From: Puniceicoccaceae bacterium
GTDB lineage: Bacteria > Verrucomicrobiota > Verrucomicrobiae > Opitutales > Coraliomargaritaceae
NCBI GenBank assembly: GCA_902516225.1
Contig: CABXXS010000029.1
Location: 1-11,221, forward strand
Direction: 5' to 3'
DNA: 11,221 bases
The notes beneath the pieces were generated by a model, which was not told where the DNA came from, did no database searches, and saw only the letters and a list, made by a program, of their open reading frames with translations. The translations under genes were made by a program, and so were the position numbers. Of this stretch, positions 1-7,559 are shown piece by piece (within the stretch, counting starts at the first letter, position 1; the number at the start of each line of letters is the position of its first letter).

Positions 1-1
1 C

Positions 2-73
2 CAGATGCAGCTCTGTGCCCGCCTCGAGATAGTCAACTATCAATACAACAAAGAACATAATCAGTTTCGTTAA
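2..73 (+). CDS. possible 3' end of an unidentified upstream gene (partial)
   Basis: A reading frame is open from the left edge and ends at TAA (71-73). It would give a 23-residue tail ending in NKEHNQFR. The composition looks protein-like (ARLEIVNYQYNKE), but another frame is also open to a TAA at 58-60, so the choice is uncertain. I do not recognise the protein. It would lie 40 bp before htpG. Confidence 0.25.
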   Translation, partial: QMQLCARLEIVNYQYNKEHNQFR

Positions 74-113
74 GAACAAGAGAGCTCTATAGAATTATAA
101 ACCCATAGAAAAA

Positions 114-1997
114 ATGACAAAGCAATCCCCAGAACGCCACGAATTTCAAGCAGAGGTTAAACAAGTCCTCGATATCGTCGTCCACTCTCTGTACACAGAC
201 AAAGAGATCTTTGTGCGCGAATTAATCTCCAACGCCTCCGATGCGACCGAGAAACTACGCCACAATCAAGTCGCAGAGAAAGACGCTGATATATTCGATG
301 CCGATTTAGAGCTTGAGATACAAGTCAGCGCCGACGAAGAAGCTGGTGAAATCACTATACGCGACTTCGGCATAGGCATGACGCATGAAGAGCTTATCGA
401 AAACCTTGGTACTATCGCTCACTCGGGCTCAAAAGCCTTTCTTAACGCACTAAAAGAAGGCGGCGAACAAAATGATAACTTAATCGGTCAGTTCGGCGTG
501 GGCTTCTACTCTGTATTTATGGTGGCTGACTCGGTCAAAGCCTACACCCGAAGCTGGCACAAAGAAGGCAAATGTTATTGCTGGTCCAGCGATGGTTCAG
601 GTGCTTACGAGATTGAGGAAGTCGAAGGGGAACGACGCGGTACGCGTATTGTTATTTCCCTTAAGGAAGAGTATAAAGATTTTGCGAAAAAAACGCGCTT
701 AGAAGAAATCATCAAGAAGTATTCTGCCTTTGTTCAATTCCCAGTAATGGTCGAGGGAGAAAAGCTCAACACCGTCGGCGCTATCTGGCTAAAGGGTAAG
801 AACGATATTAGTGATGAAGAATACAAGGAGTTCTATAAATTCCAGGCTAAGGCTTTCGACGATCCCCGCTTCTGGCTACACTTTTCGGCCGATGCCCCAC
901 TTTCGATAAACGCATTGATATTTGCTCCTACAGAAAACATGGAGGGCTTTGGCTTCGGCCGTATGGAACCTGGGGTCAACCTCTACTGCCGTAAAGTTTT
1001 GATAGATAGTAACCCGAAGAATCTTTTACCCGACTGGCTTCGCTTCGTTCGCGGCGTAGTCGACAGCGCCGACTTACCTCTAAATATCTCACGGGAGTCC
1101 ATGCAAGATAGTACCCTTATTCAAAAGTTAAACAAGGTCATAACTAAACGCTTCCTTAAGACACTTGAAGATAAGGCTAAAAAAGAGCCAGAGATCTACA
1201 ACGAATTCTGGGATAGCTTTGGCCTTTTTCTAAAGGAAGGCGTGACCACTGACTTTACTCACCGCGATCAACTACTCAAACTACTGAGATATGAATCCTC
1301 CTATACTGAGGCAGGAAAGACCACAAGTTTAAGTGACTACTTGTCTCGCGCCCCTGAGAATCAGAAAGAGATTTACTATCTCTATGGTCCTAGTCGAGAA
1401 GCCGTCGAAAGCGGCCCTTACATTGAAGCATTCAAAACGCGTAACATCGAGGTGCTTTATCTCTACGAACCTATCGACGAATTCGTCATGAATCATGCCC
1501 GTGCTTTCGAAGAGAAGAACTTTGTTTCCGCTGACAGCGACGACATCGATCTTGATTCTGTCGCCCCCGATACGGATACCGATAAGGCTGATTCGCTTGA
1601 AGCTAGCGAGTCCGAAGCGCTCTGCGCATTTATAAAGGAAAAGCTTGGTGATGAAGTCAGTGAAGTCTCTGCTAGTGAGCGACTCGTAGGTAGCCCAGCT
1701 ATGATAGTGAATGCCGACAAGATGATGACAGCACAAATGCGCAAGATGATGAAGGCAATGCAGCAGAAAGCAGGCGGCGGCGATATGGGCACAGAGCCTA
1801 AACCAAAGCTTCAAGTCAACCCACGACACCCCTTGGTCAAAAACTTAGCGAGTTTGCGAGAGAGCAACGATGAACTAGCTTCTCTTATTAGCCAGCAACT
1901 CCTAGATAATGCACGCGTAGTCGCTGGGCAACTAGAAGACCCAAGCCAGATGGTGCAGCGAAACTACAAAATTTTGGAGCAACTCAGCGCAAAGTAA
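114..1997 (+). CDS. htpG: HtpG, bacterial Hsp90 molecular chaperone
   Basis: ATP-dependent cytosolic chaperone of the Hsp90/GHKL family, which works as a homodimer on client proteins. The N-terminal Bergerat ATPase fold is complete: ELISNASDA (36-44, with the metal-binding Glu36 and Asn40), the DxGxG motif as DFGIG (84-88), GTIAHSGSK (99-107) and GQFGVGFYS (125-133). The middle domain carries [19 protein letters not shown] (310-328), whose Arg327 matches the ATP-contacting arginine of the family. The C-terminal domain follows from about 505. At 627 residues it is close to the E. coli protein (624). An acidic stretch (473-503, rich in Asp/Glu/Ser) precedes the dimerisation domain, and a Met-rich helix lies at 537-550. 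The ATG at 114 fits the family's N-terminus, but no Shine-Dalgarno is visible. The nuclease gene follows after 33 bp with no terminator between. Confidence 0.97.
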   Translation: MTKQSPERHEFQAEVKQVLDIVVHSLYTDKEIFVRELISNASDATEKLRHNQVAEKDADIFDADLELEIQVSADEEAGEITIRDFGIGMTHEELIENLGTIAHSGSKAFLNALKEGGEQNDNLIGQFGVGFYSVFMVADSVKAYTRSWHKEGKCYCWSSDGSGAYEIEEVEGERRGTRIVISLKEEYKDFAKKTRLEEIIKKYSAFVQFPVMVEGEKLNTVGAIWLKGKNDISDEEYKEFYKFQAKAFDDPRFWLHFSADAPLSINALIFAPTENMEGFGFGRMEPGVNLYCRKVLIDSNPKNLLPDWLRFVRGVVDSADLPLNISRESMQDSTLIQKLNKVITKRFLKTLEDKAKKEPEIYNEFWDSFGLFLKEGVTTDFTHRDQLLKLLRYESSYTEAGKTTSLSDYLSRAPENQKEIYYLYGPSREAVESGPYIEAFKTRNIEVLYLYEPIDEFVMNHARAFEEKNFVSADSDDIDLDSVAPDTDTDKADSLEASESEALCAFIKEKLGDEVSEVSASERLVGSPAMIVNADKMMTAQMRKMMKAMQQKAGGGDMGTEPKPKLQVNPRHPLVKNLASLRESNDELASLISQQLLDNARVVAGQLEDPSQMVQRNYKILEQLSAK

Positions 1998-2030
1998 CCG
2001 GAATTAGTGCATAACTAAATAAATGAAATT

Positions 2031-3146
2031 ATGCGCGTTTGGATTCTTAGCTTCTGGCTGTTAGCATCCTCAGTAGTTACTAAAGCGATCGAAAGAGTCG
2101 AAGGTACGTGGGAGGTGCTTGATGGCTGTCGTCTAGTTAGCGCGCCTTTTAATGATGGTGATAGTTTCCTTATATCCCACAGGGGTGAGACGTATACCTT
2201 TCGCCTGTTTAACGTGGATGCTCTAGAAACGAGCGAAACCTACATCGACCGGATCAGTGACCAGGCTCGCTATTTTGACATGCCCCCAGAGAGGGTCACC
2301 GATGGTGGGAATTTAGCCAAAGAGTTCACACGTAAATTACTTCTAGGTAAGTTTACCGTTATCACTAGATGGGAAGACGCTAGGGGAAGCAGTCGATACA
2401 AACGATACTTCGCGCTTATCCGCCAAAGTGATAAATACCTTTCAACCGAACTTGTGCTAGCTGGACTAGCTAGGCTGTATGGTAAACCAATTGAAAGTCG
2501 ATGGCCAGGTGGCATCAAACCACACACTTTCTACGAACGCTTAAAAGAGAGCGAGCGCGAAGCCAAGGTAAAAGGTCGTGGCCTGTGGACTTTCAACAAC
2601 CAATTCATAAATGGAGAAGATACACCAAAAGCTCTAATAAAAACGAGCGATCAGCCAATTAAAAGCCTTACAGATATAAACACCGCTAGCTCTTCGGATC
2701 TGCAAAAACTACCAGGCATCGGCGCAGCTTTAGCGACTCGAATCATTGATGCGCGCCCGATAAAAAGTATGGATTCACTTGTGGAAATCAGTGGTATCAG
2801 CGCGAATACCCTCGATGCATTCAGCCATATGGTTATCGTCAAAGAGCCTCCGCTCCCGCCTCTTACTGCCGCCTTTTACCGAGCTAATCCCTCTAAGCAT
2901 TTAAATACAGAAGTCGCCGTGCGCGTTAGCTACATCGATAAAAGTACGAAGAAAGGTCCGGACAGTTTTAGAGCCGTCTCGCTTAAAACCTCCTACAATG
3001 GAAAAGACGGCGGTATGATAACAGCATTCATTCCAGATGAGTTTTACGAGTCCTTTCGGAGCTACTACAGCGATCCTGGGCGCGATTTTAGCGGACTACT
3101 CTATAAACATGAGGGAGAACTCGTAATAGTTTATCAATGGAAGTAA
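2031..3146 (+). CDS. predicted exported nuclease: SNase-like domain fused to ComEA-type helix-hairpin-helix
   Basis: A 371-residue protein with several parts. Residues 1-19 (MRVWILSFWLLASSVVTKA) look like a signal peptide, so the product is probably exported. Residues about 28-188 match the staphylococcal/thermonuclease fold: DGDS (42-45), RLFNVDALE (58-66) and SRYKRYFALI (121-130). These align with the S. aureus nuclease residues Asp21, Arg35, Asp40, Glu43 and Arg87 as Asp44, Arg58, Asp63, Glu66 and Arg125, with the same 14-residue step from Asp44 to Arg58, so the active site appears intact. Residues about 213-270 (DINTASSSDLQKLPGIG, then ISGISANTL) resemble the DNA-binding helix-hairpin-helix of ComEA. 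The last 100 residues are beta-rich, possibly OB-like, and I do not recognise them. It probably cleaves DNA or RNA outside the cytoplasm; the substrate is inferred only. No Shine-Dalgarno was seen; the start is supported by the signal peptide. It is probably co-transcribed with htpG. Confidence 0.8.
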   Translation: MRVWILSFWLLASSVVTKAIERVEGTWEVLDGCRLVSAPFNDGDSFLISHRGETYTFRLFNVDALETSETYIDRISDQARYFDMPPERVTDGGNLAKEFTRKLLLGKFTVITRWEDARGSSRYKRYFALIRQSDKYLSTELVLAGLARLYGKPIESRWPGGIKPHTFYERLKESEREAKVKGRGLWTFNNQFINGEDTPKALIKTSDQPIKSLTDINTASSSDLQKLPGIGAALATRIIDARPIKSMDSLVEISGISANTLDAFSHMVIVKEPPLPPLTAAFYRANPSKHLNTEVAVRVSYIDKSTKKGPDSFRAVSLKTSYNGKDGGMITAFIPDEFYESFRSYYSDPGRDFSGLLYKHEGELVIVYQWK

Positions 3147-3173
3147 AATCACCTACTCCTTTTCCCTAAGGGC

Positions 3174-3187
3174 GCATATAAATATGC
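3174..3187. repeat. 14-bp palindrome upstream of rplU
   Basis: GCATATAAATATGC has perfect 6-bp arms around a central AA. It lies about 40 bp before the putative rplU -10 boxes, so it could be an operator. It is AT-rich and short, so chance is a fair alternative. Confidence 0.3.
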
Positions 3188-3224
3188 AAAGAAAGAAGGA
3201 AAGCAGCGGCTACAACAGACCCAA

Positions 3225-3235
3225 TATACTATACT
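3225..3235 (+). promoter_or_regulatory. possible -10 elements of the rplU-rpmA promoter
   Basis: Two overlapping TATACT hexamers (3225-3230 and 3230-3235) lie in the 189-bp gap before rplU. No good -35 box is found 16-18 bp upstream. A promoter is expected here because ribosomal protein genes need their own strong transcription, but the exact site is a guess. Confidence 0.3.
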
Positions 3236-3255
3236 AAAATAAGCACTGGCCTTGT

Positions 3256-3298
3256 AGAAGAGGACTAAAAAATGAAATTTGGGCGAAAAACAGCTTGA
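3256..3298 (+). other. Shine-Dalgarno-like site plus 8-codon micro-ORF in the rplU leader
   Basis: AGAAGAGGA (3256-3264) is followed after 7 nt by ATG at 3272, which opens a micro-[11 protein letters not shown] ending in TGA at 3296-3298. It is one of the best ribosome-binding arrangements in the window, yet it is not in frame with L21. An in-frame TTG at 3279 would add 19 residues to L21, but spacing from the purine run is long (14 nt). Whether the micro-ORF is translated is unknown. Confidence 0.3.
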
Positions 3299-3335
3299 TT
3301 TCGCGCCCGAGCACGATTTGCTCTCCACCTTTTCC

Positions 3336-3650
3336 ATGAAAGCTACTATTAAAACACAAGGTCGCCAATTCACTGTAACCGAGGGCGATGTTCTTAAGGT
3401 CAACGTTTTTCCTGGAACGGAAGCGGGCGACTCCATTGACATCAATGAAGTACTAATGGTAGGCGAAGGAGTCGAAGCACGCTTCGGGAACCCACTAGTA
3501 GAGGGAGCTAGCGTTAAAGTTACTATTCTTGAAAATAAAAAGGATAAAAAGATAGTAGTCTTTAAAAAGAAGCGTCGCCAAGGTTATAAAAGGCGCCGTG
3601 GTCATCGCCAACACCTATCTATTATTAAAGTAGAATCTATCAAAGGCTAA
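3336..3650 (+). CDS. rplU: 50S ribosomal protein L21
   Basis: L21 binds 23S rRNA in the large ribosomal subunit. The 104-residue product starts [18 protein letters not shown], matching the family's usual N-terminus (E. coli MYAVFQSGGKQHRVSEGQ). It continues with the conserved core [20 protein letters not shown] and a very basic tail, [16 protein letters not shown], followed by [10 protein letters not shown] chose ATG 3336 over the longer in-frame TTG at 3279 because the extra 19 residues ([19 protein letters not shown]) are not part of the L21 fold and the length then equals the family norm of about 103. No Shine-Dalgarno precedes 3336. Instead, a 5-bp hairpin (GAGCA/TGCTC, 3309-3323) sits just upstream. 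rpmA follows 27 bp downstream, as in most bacteria. Confidence 0.95.
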   Translation: MKATIKTQGRQFTVTEGDVLKVNVFPGTEAGDSIDINEVLMVGEGVEARFGNPLVEGASVKVTILENKKDKKIVVFKKKRRQGYKRRRGHRQHLSIIKVESIKG

Positions 3651-3663
3651 TCACAACTAATTT

Positions 3664-3667
3664 GGAG
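3664..3667 (+). promoter_or_regulatory. ribosome binding site of rpmA
   Basis: GGAG lies 10 nt before the rpmA ATG at 3678. It is the clearest Shine-Dalgarno next to an annotated start in this window. Confidence 0.6.
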
Positions 3668-3677
3668 AAACCAGACT

Positions 3678-3932
3678 ATGTCACACAAAAAAGGACAAGG
3701 AACCTCACGCAACGGGCGCGACAGTAATGCCAAACGCCTCGGTGTTAAAAAATTTGGTGGCGAGGTAGTCGTCGCAGGAAATATAATCCTACGTCAGCGC
3801 GGCACGCGCTACCACCCAGGGGCCAATGTCGGCATGGGACGAGACCACACTCTCTTCGCATTAAAAGATGGGAAAGTCGCCTTCGATAAATCACACCGGA
3901 AGATTAATGTGGTAGAAGACGCCGTCGCATAA
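3678..3932 (+). CDS. rpmA: 50S ribosomal protein L27
   Basis: L27 is a large-subunit protein whose flexible N-terminus reaches the peptidyl transferase centre. The 84-residue product has the full family pattern: [20 protein letters not shown], then [20 protein letters not shown], and [20 protein letters not shown]. The N-terminus begins directly with the mature SHKKG form, so there is no cleavable Firmicutes-type extension. It is the second gene of the rplU-rpmA unit and is followed by a strong intrinsic terminator 24 bp after the stop codon. Confidence 0.97.
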   Translation: MSHKKGQGTSRNGRDSNAKRLGVKKFGGEVVVAGNIILRQRGTRYHPGANVGMGRDHTLFALKDGKVAFDKSHRKINVVEDAVA

Positions 3933-3956
3933 GGTAGATTGCGCAACTTGATTTCT

Positions 3957-3985
3957 AATCCCGCTTGAATTACGCGGGATTTTTT
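3957..3985 (+). terminator. intrinsic terminator of rplU-rpmA
   Basis: A perfect 8-bp GC-rich stem, AATCCCGC (3957-3964) and GCGGGATT (3974-3981), encloses a 9-nt loop and runs into six Ts (3980-3985). On the other strand the hairpin is not followed by a T-run, so it mainly serves the plus-strand genes and only marginally the convergent priA. Confidence 0.9.
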
Positions 3986-4023
3986 ATTCCCTATTAATAT
4001 TAGGCCTTAGGATAACATATACT

Positions 4024-6288
4024 CTACGACATGTTCATAGGGTCTACATCGATTAAATCGATTACTTCTTTATCCATTTTAAAGGCTTCTCGTAGGGCAG
4101 CGATTTTAGGGATTACTCGGCTGGTATTAGAGGAAAAGTACCACAACTGAAAGCGGTATTCTCCACGTATCTTTTCGATTGGCGCGGGAGCAGGACCGCG
4201 TATCTCCATCTGGTCATTCATCTCTTTTTCCACTACTTTAAGCCATTGTTCGATATAGAAATTAACCTTGTCAGGATTGCGCCCACGGAAGAAATGACGG
4301 ATGAGACGACGAAAAGGAGGATAGTTAAACTCCCGGCGCTGCTCTAGTTCCTCCAACTGGAAGCCATCAAAGTCGGACTTACGTGCGAACTGTATAGGTG
4401 GGGCATGTGGGGTGTGAGTCTGGATGACCACCTCACCCGCGCGATCTCCTCGCCCAGAGCGACCAGAAACCTGTACGATCAACTGAAAGGTGCGCTCTGC
4501 GGCGCGGAAGTCTTCCACATGGAGCGATTTATCAGCGTCGACAAGACCAACAAGAGTAACGTTAGGGAAGTCGAGACCTTTAGCGATCATCTGAGTACCG
4601 ATAAGAATATCAATTTTACCAACGCGGAAATCATTCAGGATTTTTCGGTATAGATTCTTCTTCGACATCGAGTCGGCATCCATACGGACGATTTTGGCCC
4701 GTGGCATAATTTTCTGAACGATATCTTCAATCTTCTGAGTGCCTAAGCCGCGCTTACGGATATTAGAAGATTTACATTGCGGACATCTAAGCGGAGCCAG
4801 ACGCTCTTGCGCACACAGGTGGCAACGAATCTTGCCATCCGTGCGGTGAAAGGTCATGGGCAGACTACAATGCTCGCAACTTGCGACGTATCCGCAATCA
4901 GGACATAATATGCTAGTTGAAAACCCTCGCCGATTAAGAAAGAGAATGCTTTGTTCCTTCTTTTCAAAGCGGTCGATAAGTTTATCCGCAAGAATACTAG
5001 AAATGGGGGATGGTCCCTTGCTCGACAGGCCCTCACGACGCATGTCCACTAGGTGTATTTTAGGCAACTGGCGGTGGTCGACTCGATTCAAAATACAATC
5101 CACGGCATACTTACCTCTTTCCACATTATAAAGAGACTCTAGTGATGGAGTAGCCGAGCCGAGGACACACAGAGATTTGTTAATCATAGCACGATAAACC
5201 GCTACGTCCCGCCCATTGTAGCGAGGCGACTCTTCCTGTTTATAGGAGGGCTCGTGCTCCTCATCTACGATTATAAGTTTAAGATTCTGTACAGGGGCGA
5301 ATACAGCAGAGCGCGCGCCGACAACAACGTGCGCTTCGCCGCTGGCCAAGGATCTCCAAGCGTCGTAGCGCTCGCCCTCGGAGAGATGACTGTGCCAGAC
5401 CACTGTATGTACCCCTCGGGCTTCGAGGCGTGCACGCACACGCCCTACGGTCTGTGGCGCTAACGCCACTTCAGGAACTAAACAAATGACGCCTCCACCA
5501 GAAGCCACAATTTTTTCAATCGCATGTAGGTAGACTTCTGTTTTACCCGATCCGGTTACCCCATGGAGTAAGCGCACGCTAAATGTACCAGTTAATATTG
5601 CTTCATGAAGGGCCTTAACCGCGGCCTGCTGTTCATCGGTCAGCGTGGGGCGTGTTTCGGATACAACTGCCTCCTGAGAGCCTAAATCGTCCTCATAAGC
5701 AACGCGCTCTTCCTCAGTATCCGTTTCATGAAGGAATCCTTTAGTTACAAGTCCATCACAAGCCGACGCACTTAGCTTCATAGCTTTGAGTATATCAGCC
5801 CGGGGCAGAGGCTTAATCTGCTGACGAATAAACTTAAGTAGACTAGCTTGTTTCGGGGCACGTTTTTCAAGTGTTACTAATTCTATAGAAGTGGGTGCTT
5901 TACCTTTAGAAATATAGCGTCGCTTCTTCGGCTTCATCCCTTTACGTATAGCTGCTGGGATCATAGTCTCTAAAATTGCTTCAGTGCTAGCCGCGTAGTA
6001 TTGCCGTACCCAATAAAAAAGATCCATTAAATCTGGGGGCAGAACAGGATAGGGTTGCACCACCTCAAAGAGCATCTTTAGCTTTCCTGGTGGTACGACT
6101 TGATCGGTTCCTAAGCGAGCAACGACTCCTAACTCACTACGGCGCCTAAGCGGGATACGCACCAGTGAACCGATTTTGAGCTCTAATTGGCAGGTTGCAG
6201 GCACAGCATAAGCTAGAGCTTTATCAAAACCAGACAGAGCAATCACTTCAACTACTGTGGTATCGTGATTAGACTTATGCTTAGGCAT
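4024..6288 (-). CDS. priA: PriA, primosomal replication-restart helicase
   Basis: PriA is a 3'-to-5' superfamily 2 DNA helicase that binds stalled forks and D-loops and starts reassembly of the replisome. The 754-residue protein begins with the 3' DNA-binding domain ([11 protein letters not shown] to about 105). The helicase core follows: Walker [10 protein letters not shown] (243-251), Walker B DEEH (342-345), motif III GSAT (377-380), IGTQMIAKG (563-571) and QVSGRSGRG (606-614). All eight zinc-binding cysteines are present as four CxxC pairs (462/465, 471/474, 489/492, 502/505). The C-terminus ends with the family signature DLIDVDP. Length is close to E. coli PriA (732). The ATG start has no clear Shine-Dalgarno. 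The TPR gene lies 51 bp upstream on the same strand, so the two are probably co-transcribed; priA converges on rpmA. Confidence 0.97.
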   Translation of the reverse strand: MPKHKSNHDTTVVEVIALSGFDKALAYAVPATCQLELKIGSLVRIPLRRRSELGVVARLGTDQVVPPGKLKMLFEVVQPYPVLPPDLMDLFYWVRQYYAASTEAILETMIPAAIRKGMKPKKRRYISKGKAPTSIELVTLEKRAPKQASLLKFIRQQIKPLPRADILKAMKLSASACDGLVTKGFLHETDTEEERVAYEDDLGSQEAVVSETRPTLTDEQQAAVKALHEAILTGTFSVRLLHGVTGSGKTEVYLHAIEKIVASGGGVICLVPEVALAPQTVGRVRARLEARGVHTVVWHSHLSEGERYDAWRSLASGEAHVVVGARSAVFAPVQNLKLIIVDEEHEPSYKQEESPRYNGRDVAVYRAMINKSLCVLGSATPSLESLYNVERGKYAVDCILNRVDHRQLPKIHLVDMRREGLSSKGPSPISSILADKLIDRFEKKEQSILFLNRRGFSTSILCPDCGYVASCEHCSLPMTFHRTDGKIRCHLCAQERLAPLRCPQCKSSNIRKRGLGTQKIEDIVQKIMPRAKIVRMDADSMSKKNLYRKILNDFRVGKIDILIGTQMIAKGLDFPNVTLVGLVDADKSLHVEDFRAAERTFQLIVQVSGRSGRGDRAGEVVIQTHTPHAPPIQFARKSDFDGFQLEELEQRREFNYPPFRRLIRHFFRGRNPDKVNFYIEQWLKVVEKEMNDQMEIRGPAPAPIEKIRGEYRFQLWYFSSNTSRVIPKIAALREAFKMDKEVIDLIDVDPMNMS

Positions 6289-6339
6289 TAAACTATTCTT
6301 TAAGACACCTTATTACACGGCAAGCTCATCTGAACGAGT

Positions 6340-6705
6340 CTAAGTAATACCTAAATCGTTGAGTAGCTTTAGAAAGCCTGAGTAATCACTTAAATCGTTT
6401 AAATCCGGGTCATGCTTCATCCAGTCGAAATCTTTGTAGCCTAAAGCTAGCGCTGCGCGTAGCGCTTTGACCGCGTCAGCCTTTCTGCCCTTTAAGCAAA
6501 GGCTACAAGCGAGATTGTAATGAGTAGTGGGGTCCTCTGGTTCAAGGCGAACAAGTTTACGATCCATTTTAAGACCTGAATCAATACGGCCTGACTTAGT
6601 GTAAATATGAGCTAAAATCGAAGCCACTCGTACATCTTTAGGCATGCGCTGATGCAAGCTCTCAAAAAAGCTCAACTCGAAGTTAAAGTTATTACGCGAG
6701 GACAT
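6340..6705 (-). CDS. small tetratricopeptide-repeat (TPR) protein
   Basis: A 121-residue protein without signal peptide or membrane segment, so probably cytoplasmic. Two helical repeats of TPR type are visible: about 23-56 (VASILAHIYTKSGRIDSGLK) and about 57-90 (THYNLACSLCLKGRKADAVK, then ALRAALALGY). The tail, WMKHDPDLNDLSDYSGFLKLL, is typical of the last repeat in many bacterial TPR proteins, where DPDL and a closing F-x-x-LL cap the array. TPR arrays bind other proteins; the partner here is unknown. It lies 51 bp upstream of priA on the same strand with no terminator between, so it probably shares a transcript with it, though this does not prove a role in replication restart. No Shine-Dalgarno was seen before the ATG. 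Confidence 0.8.
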   Translation of the reverse strand: MSSRNNFNFELSFFESLHQRMPKDVRVASILAHIYTKSGRIDSGLKMDRKLVRLEPEDPTTHYNLACSLCLKGRKADAVKALRAALALGYKDFDWMKHDPDLNDLSDYSGFLKLLNDLGIT

Positions 6706-6774
6706 ACACTTGAATGAATGAGTCGGGGAAGAGAATTGCCAAGGCTGAAATCACTCAAAATAAGCAGCCCACTA

Positions 6775-6805
6775 TTGACAAGCTTACGATCTAAGTGAGC
6801 ATAAC
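6775..6805 (+). promoter_or_regulatory. putative promoter of tRNA-His
   Basis: A consensus -35 box TTGACA (6775-6780) is followed after 19 bp by CATAAC (6800-6805), a 4/6 match to the -10 consensus. The spacing is a little long. It lies about 40 bp before the tRNA. Confidence 0.4.
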
Positions 6806-6814
6806 AGCACTTAG
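6791..6814. repeat. perfect 7-bp inverted repeat spanning the putative tRNA-His -10 region
   Basis: CTAAGTG (6791-6797) and CACTTAG (6808-6814) are exact reverse complements separated by 10 bp, and the spacer contains the candidate -10 box. This geometry fits a dimeric repressor site or a hairpin in the 5' leader of the tRNA precursor. There is no T-run, so it is not a terminator. Confidence 0.45.
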
Positions 6815-6842
6815 TGGGTAAATCTATGATTTCATTATCTAT

Positions 6843-6920
6843 GGTGGCTGTAGCTCAGTTGGTTAGAGCACTGGTTTGTGGTACCAGGGGTCGCGGGTTC
6901 GAGTCCCGTTAGCCACCCCA
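6843..6920 (+). tRNA. tRNA-His (anticodon GTG)
   Basis: A full cloverleaf is visible. The acceptor stem pairs GTGGCTG with TAGCCAC (ending in a G-T wobble), and the encoded extra G(-1) at 6843 faces discriminator C73 at 6917, the hallmark of tRNA-His. The D arm contains AGCTCAGTTGGTTAGAGC. The anticodon stem CTGGT/ACCAG encloses loop TTGTGGT with anticodon GTG at 6878-6880. The T arm contains GGTTCGAGTCC. The 3' CCA (6918-6920) is encoded in the genome. The sequence is close to E. coli tRNA-His. Confidence 0.97.
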
Positions 6921-6980
6921 CCCGCGAAGCAGGTGTGCACAAACACATTAACAGAATTTCCGTTTTTATTACAAATTCAG

Positions 6981-6986
6981 TATAAT
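6981..6986 (+). promoter_or_regulatory. putative -10 box of purE-purK
   Basis: A perfect TATAAT lies 66 bp before the purE start, between tRNA-His and purE. The -35 region (about 6957-6963, TTTCCGT) is weak. A purine-rich AAGGAG follows at 7011-7016 but is 36 nt from the ATG, too far to act as a normal ribosome site. Confidence 0.45.
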
Positions 6987-7052
6987 TAGAGGATCGTAGC
7001 ACTCGCAAACAAGGAGATTGAATTCCGAGCCTGTTTCCCTTTCTCTAATACT

Positions 7053-7559
7053 ATGAAAAATAACACTGAAGCCAAGCCTGTCGTCGGAATCATAATGGGA
7101 AGCCAGTCGGACTGGGCTACAATGGGTGAAACAGCGAGCCTACTCAAGCTGCTCGATATTCCTTTTGAAACAAAGATCGTTAGCGCGCACCGCACTCCGA
7201 AACTGCTCAACAGCTACGCCGAAGAAGCAGAGGACCGTGGGCTACAAGTCATTATAGCAGGCGCCGGCGGCGCTGCCCACCTGCCTGGCATGACAGCCGC
7301 CACAACACACCTTCCCGTTCTCGGGGTGCCTGTACAGTCGAAAGCACTTAATGGACAAGACTCTCTTCTTTCTATCGTTCAAATGCCGGCAGGAATTCCT
7401 GTAATGACGCTCGCGATCGGTGTAGCCGGGGCTAAGAACGCTGCGCTATCGGCTGCATCCATTCTTTCTCTCAATGATGCTAGAGTGCGTGAACGGCTTA
7501 AAGACTTCCGTGCCCAGCAGAGCAAAACCGTCCTAGAAACTGAGCTACCTGAAGCATGA
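7053..7559 (+). CDS. purE: PurE, N5-carboxyaminoimidazole ribonucleotide mutase
   Basis: PurE moves the carboxyl group of N5-CAIR to carbon, giving CAIR in de novo purine synthesis; it acts in the cytosol, as an octamer in the family. The 168-residue protein has the class I signatures: GSQSDW (16-21), SAHRTP (44-49, with the catalytic His46) and [11 protein letters not shown] (70-80), then [20 protein letters not shown]. It matches the length of E. coli PurE (169). Class I PurE works with PurK, and purK indeed overlaps it by four bases (ATGA), which points to translational coupling. The ATG at 7053 has no adjacent Shine-Dalgarno, and no earlier ATG or GTG occurs in frame before the upstream stop at 6987. 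Confidence 0.97.
   Translation: MKNNTEAKPVVGIIMGSQSDWATMGETASLLKLLDIPFETKIVSAHRTPKLLNSYAEEAEDRGLQVIIAGAGGAAHLPGMTAATTHLPVLGVPVQSKALNGQDSLLSIVQMPAGIPVMTLAIGVAGAKNAALSAASILSLNDARVRERLKDFRAQQSKTVLETELPEA

Noticed and set aside
1329..1829. Long minus-strand frames (166 and 99 codons) inside htpG
   Set aside because: They lie opposite a clearly coding, conserved gene, their translations are rich in Cys/His or Ser without known motifs, and they have no promoter of their own. They are shadows of htpG codon use.
4405..5463. Plus-strand frames of 69-91 codons within priA
   Set aside because: They sit opposite conserved helicase motifs and the zinc-binding region, and show no recognisable protein features.
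6919..6935. Hairpin CACCCGC-GAA-GCAGGTG directly after tRNA-His
   Set aside because: The stem includes the tRNA's own 3' CA and a C-A mismatch, and no T-run follows, so it does not qualify as a terminator.
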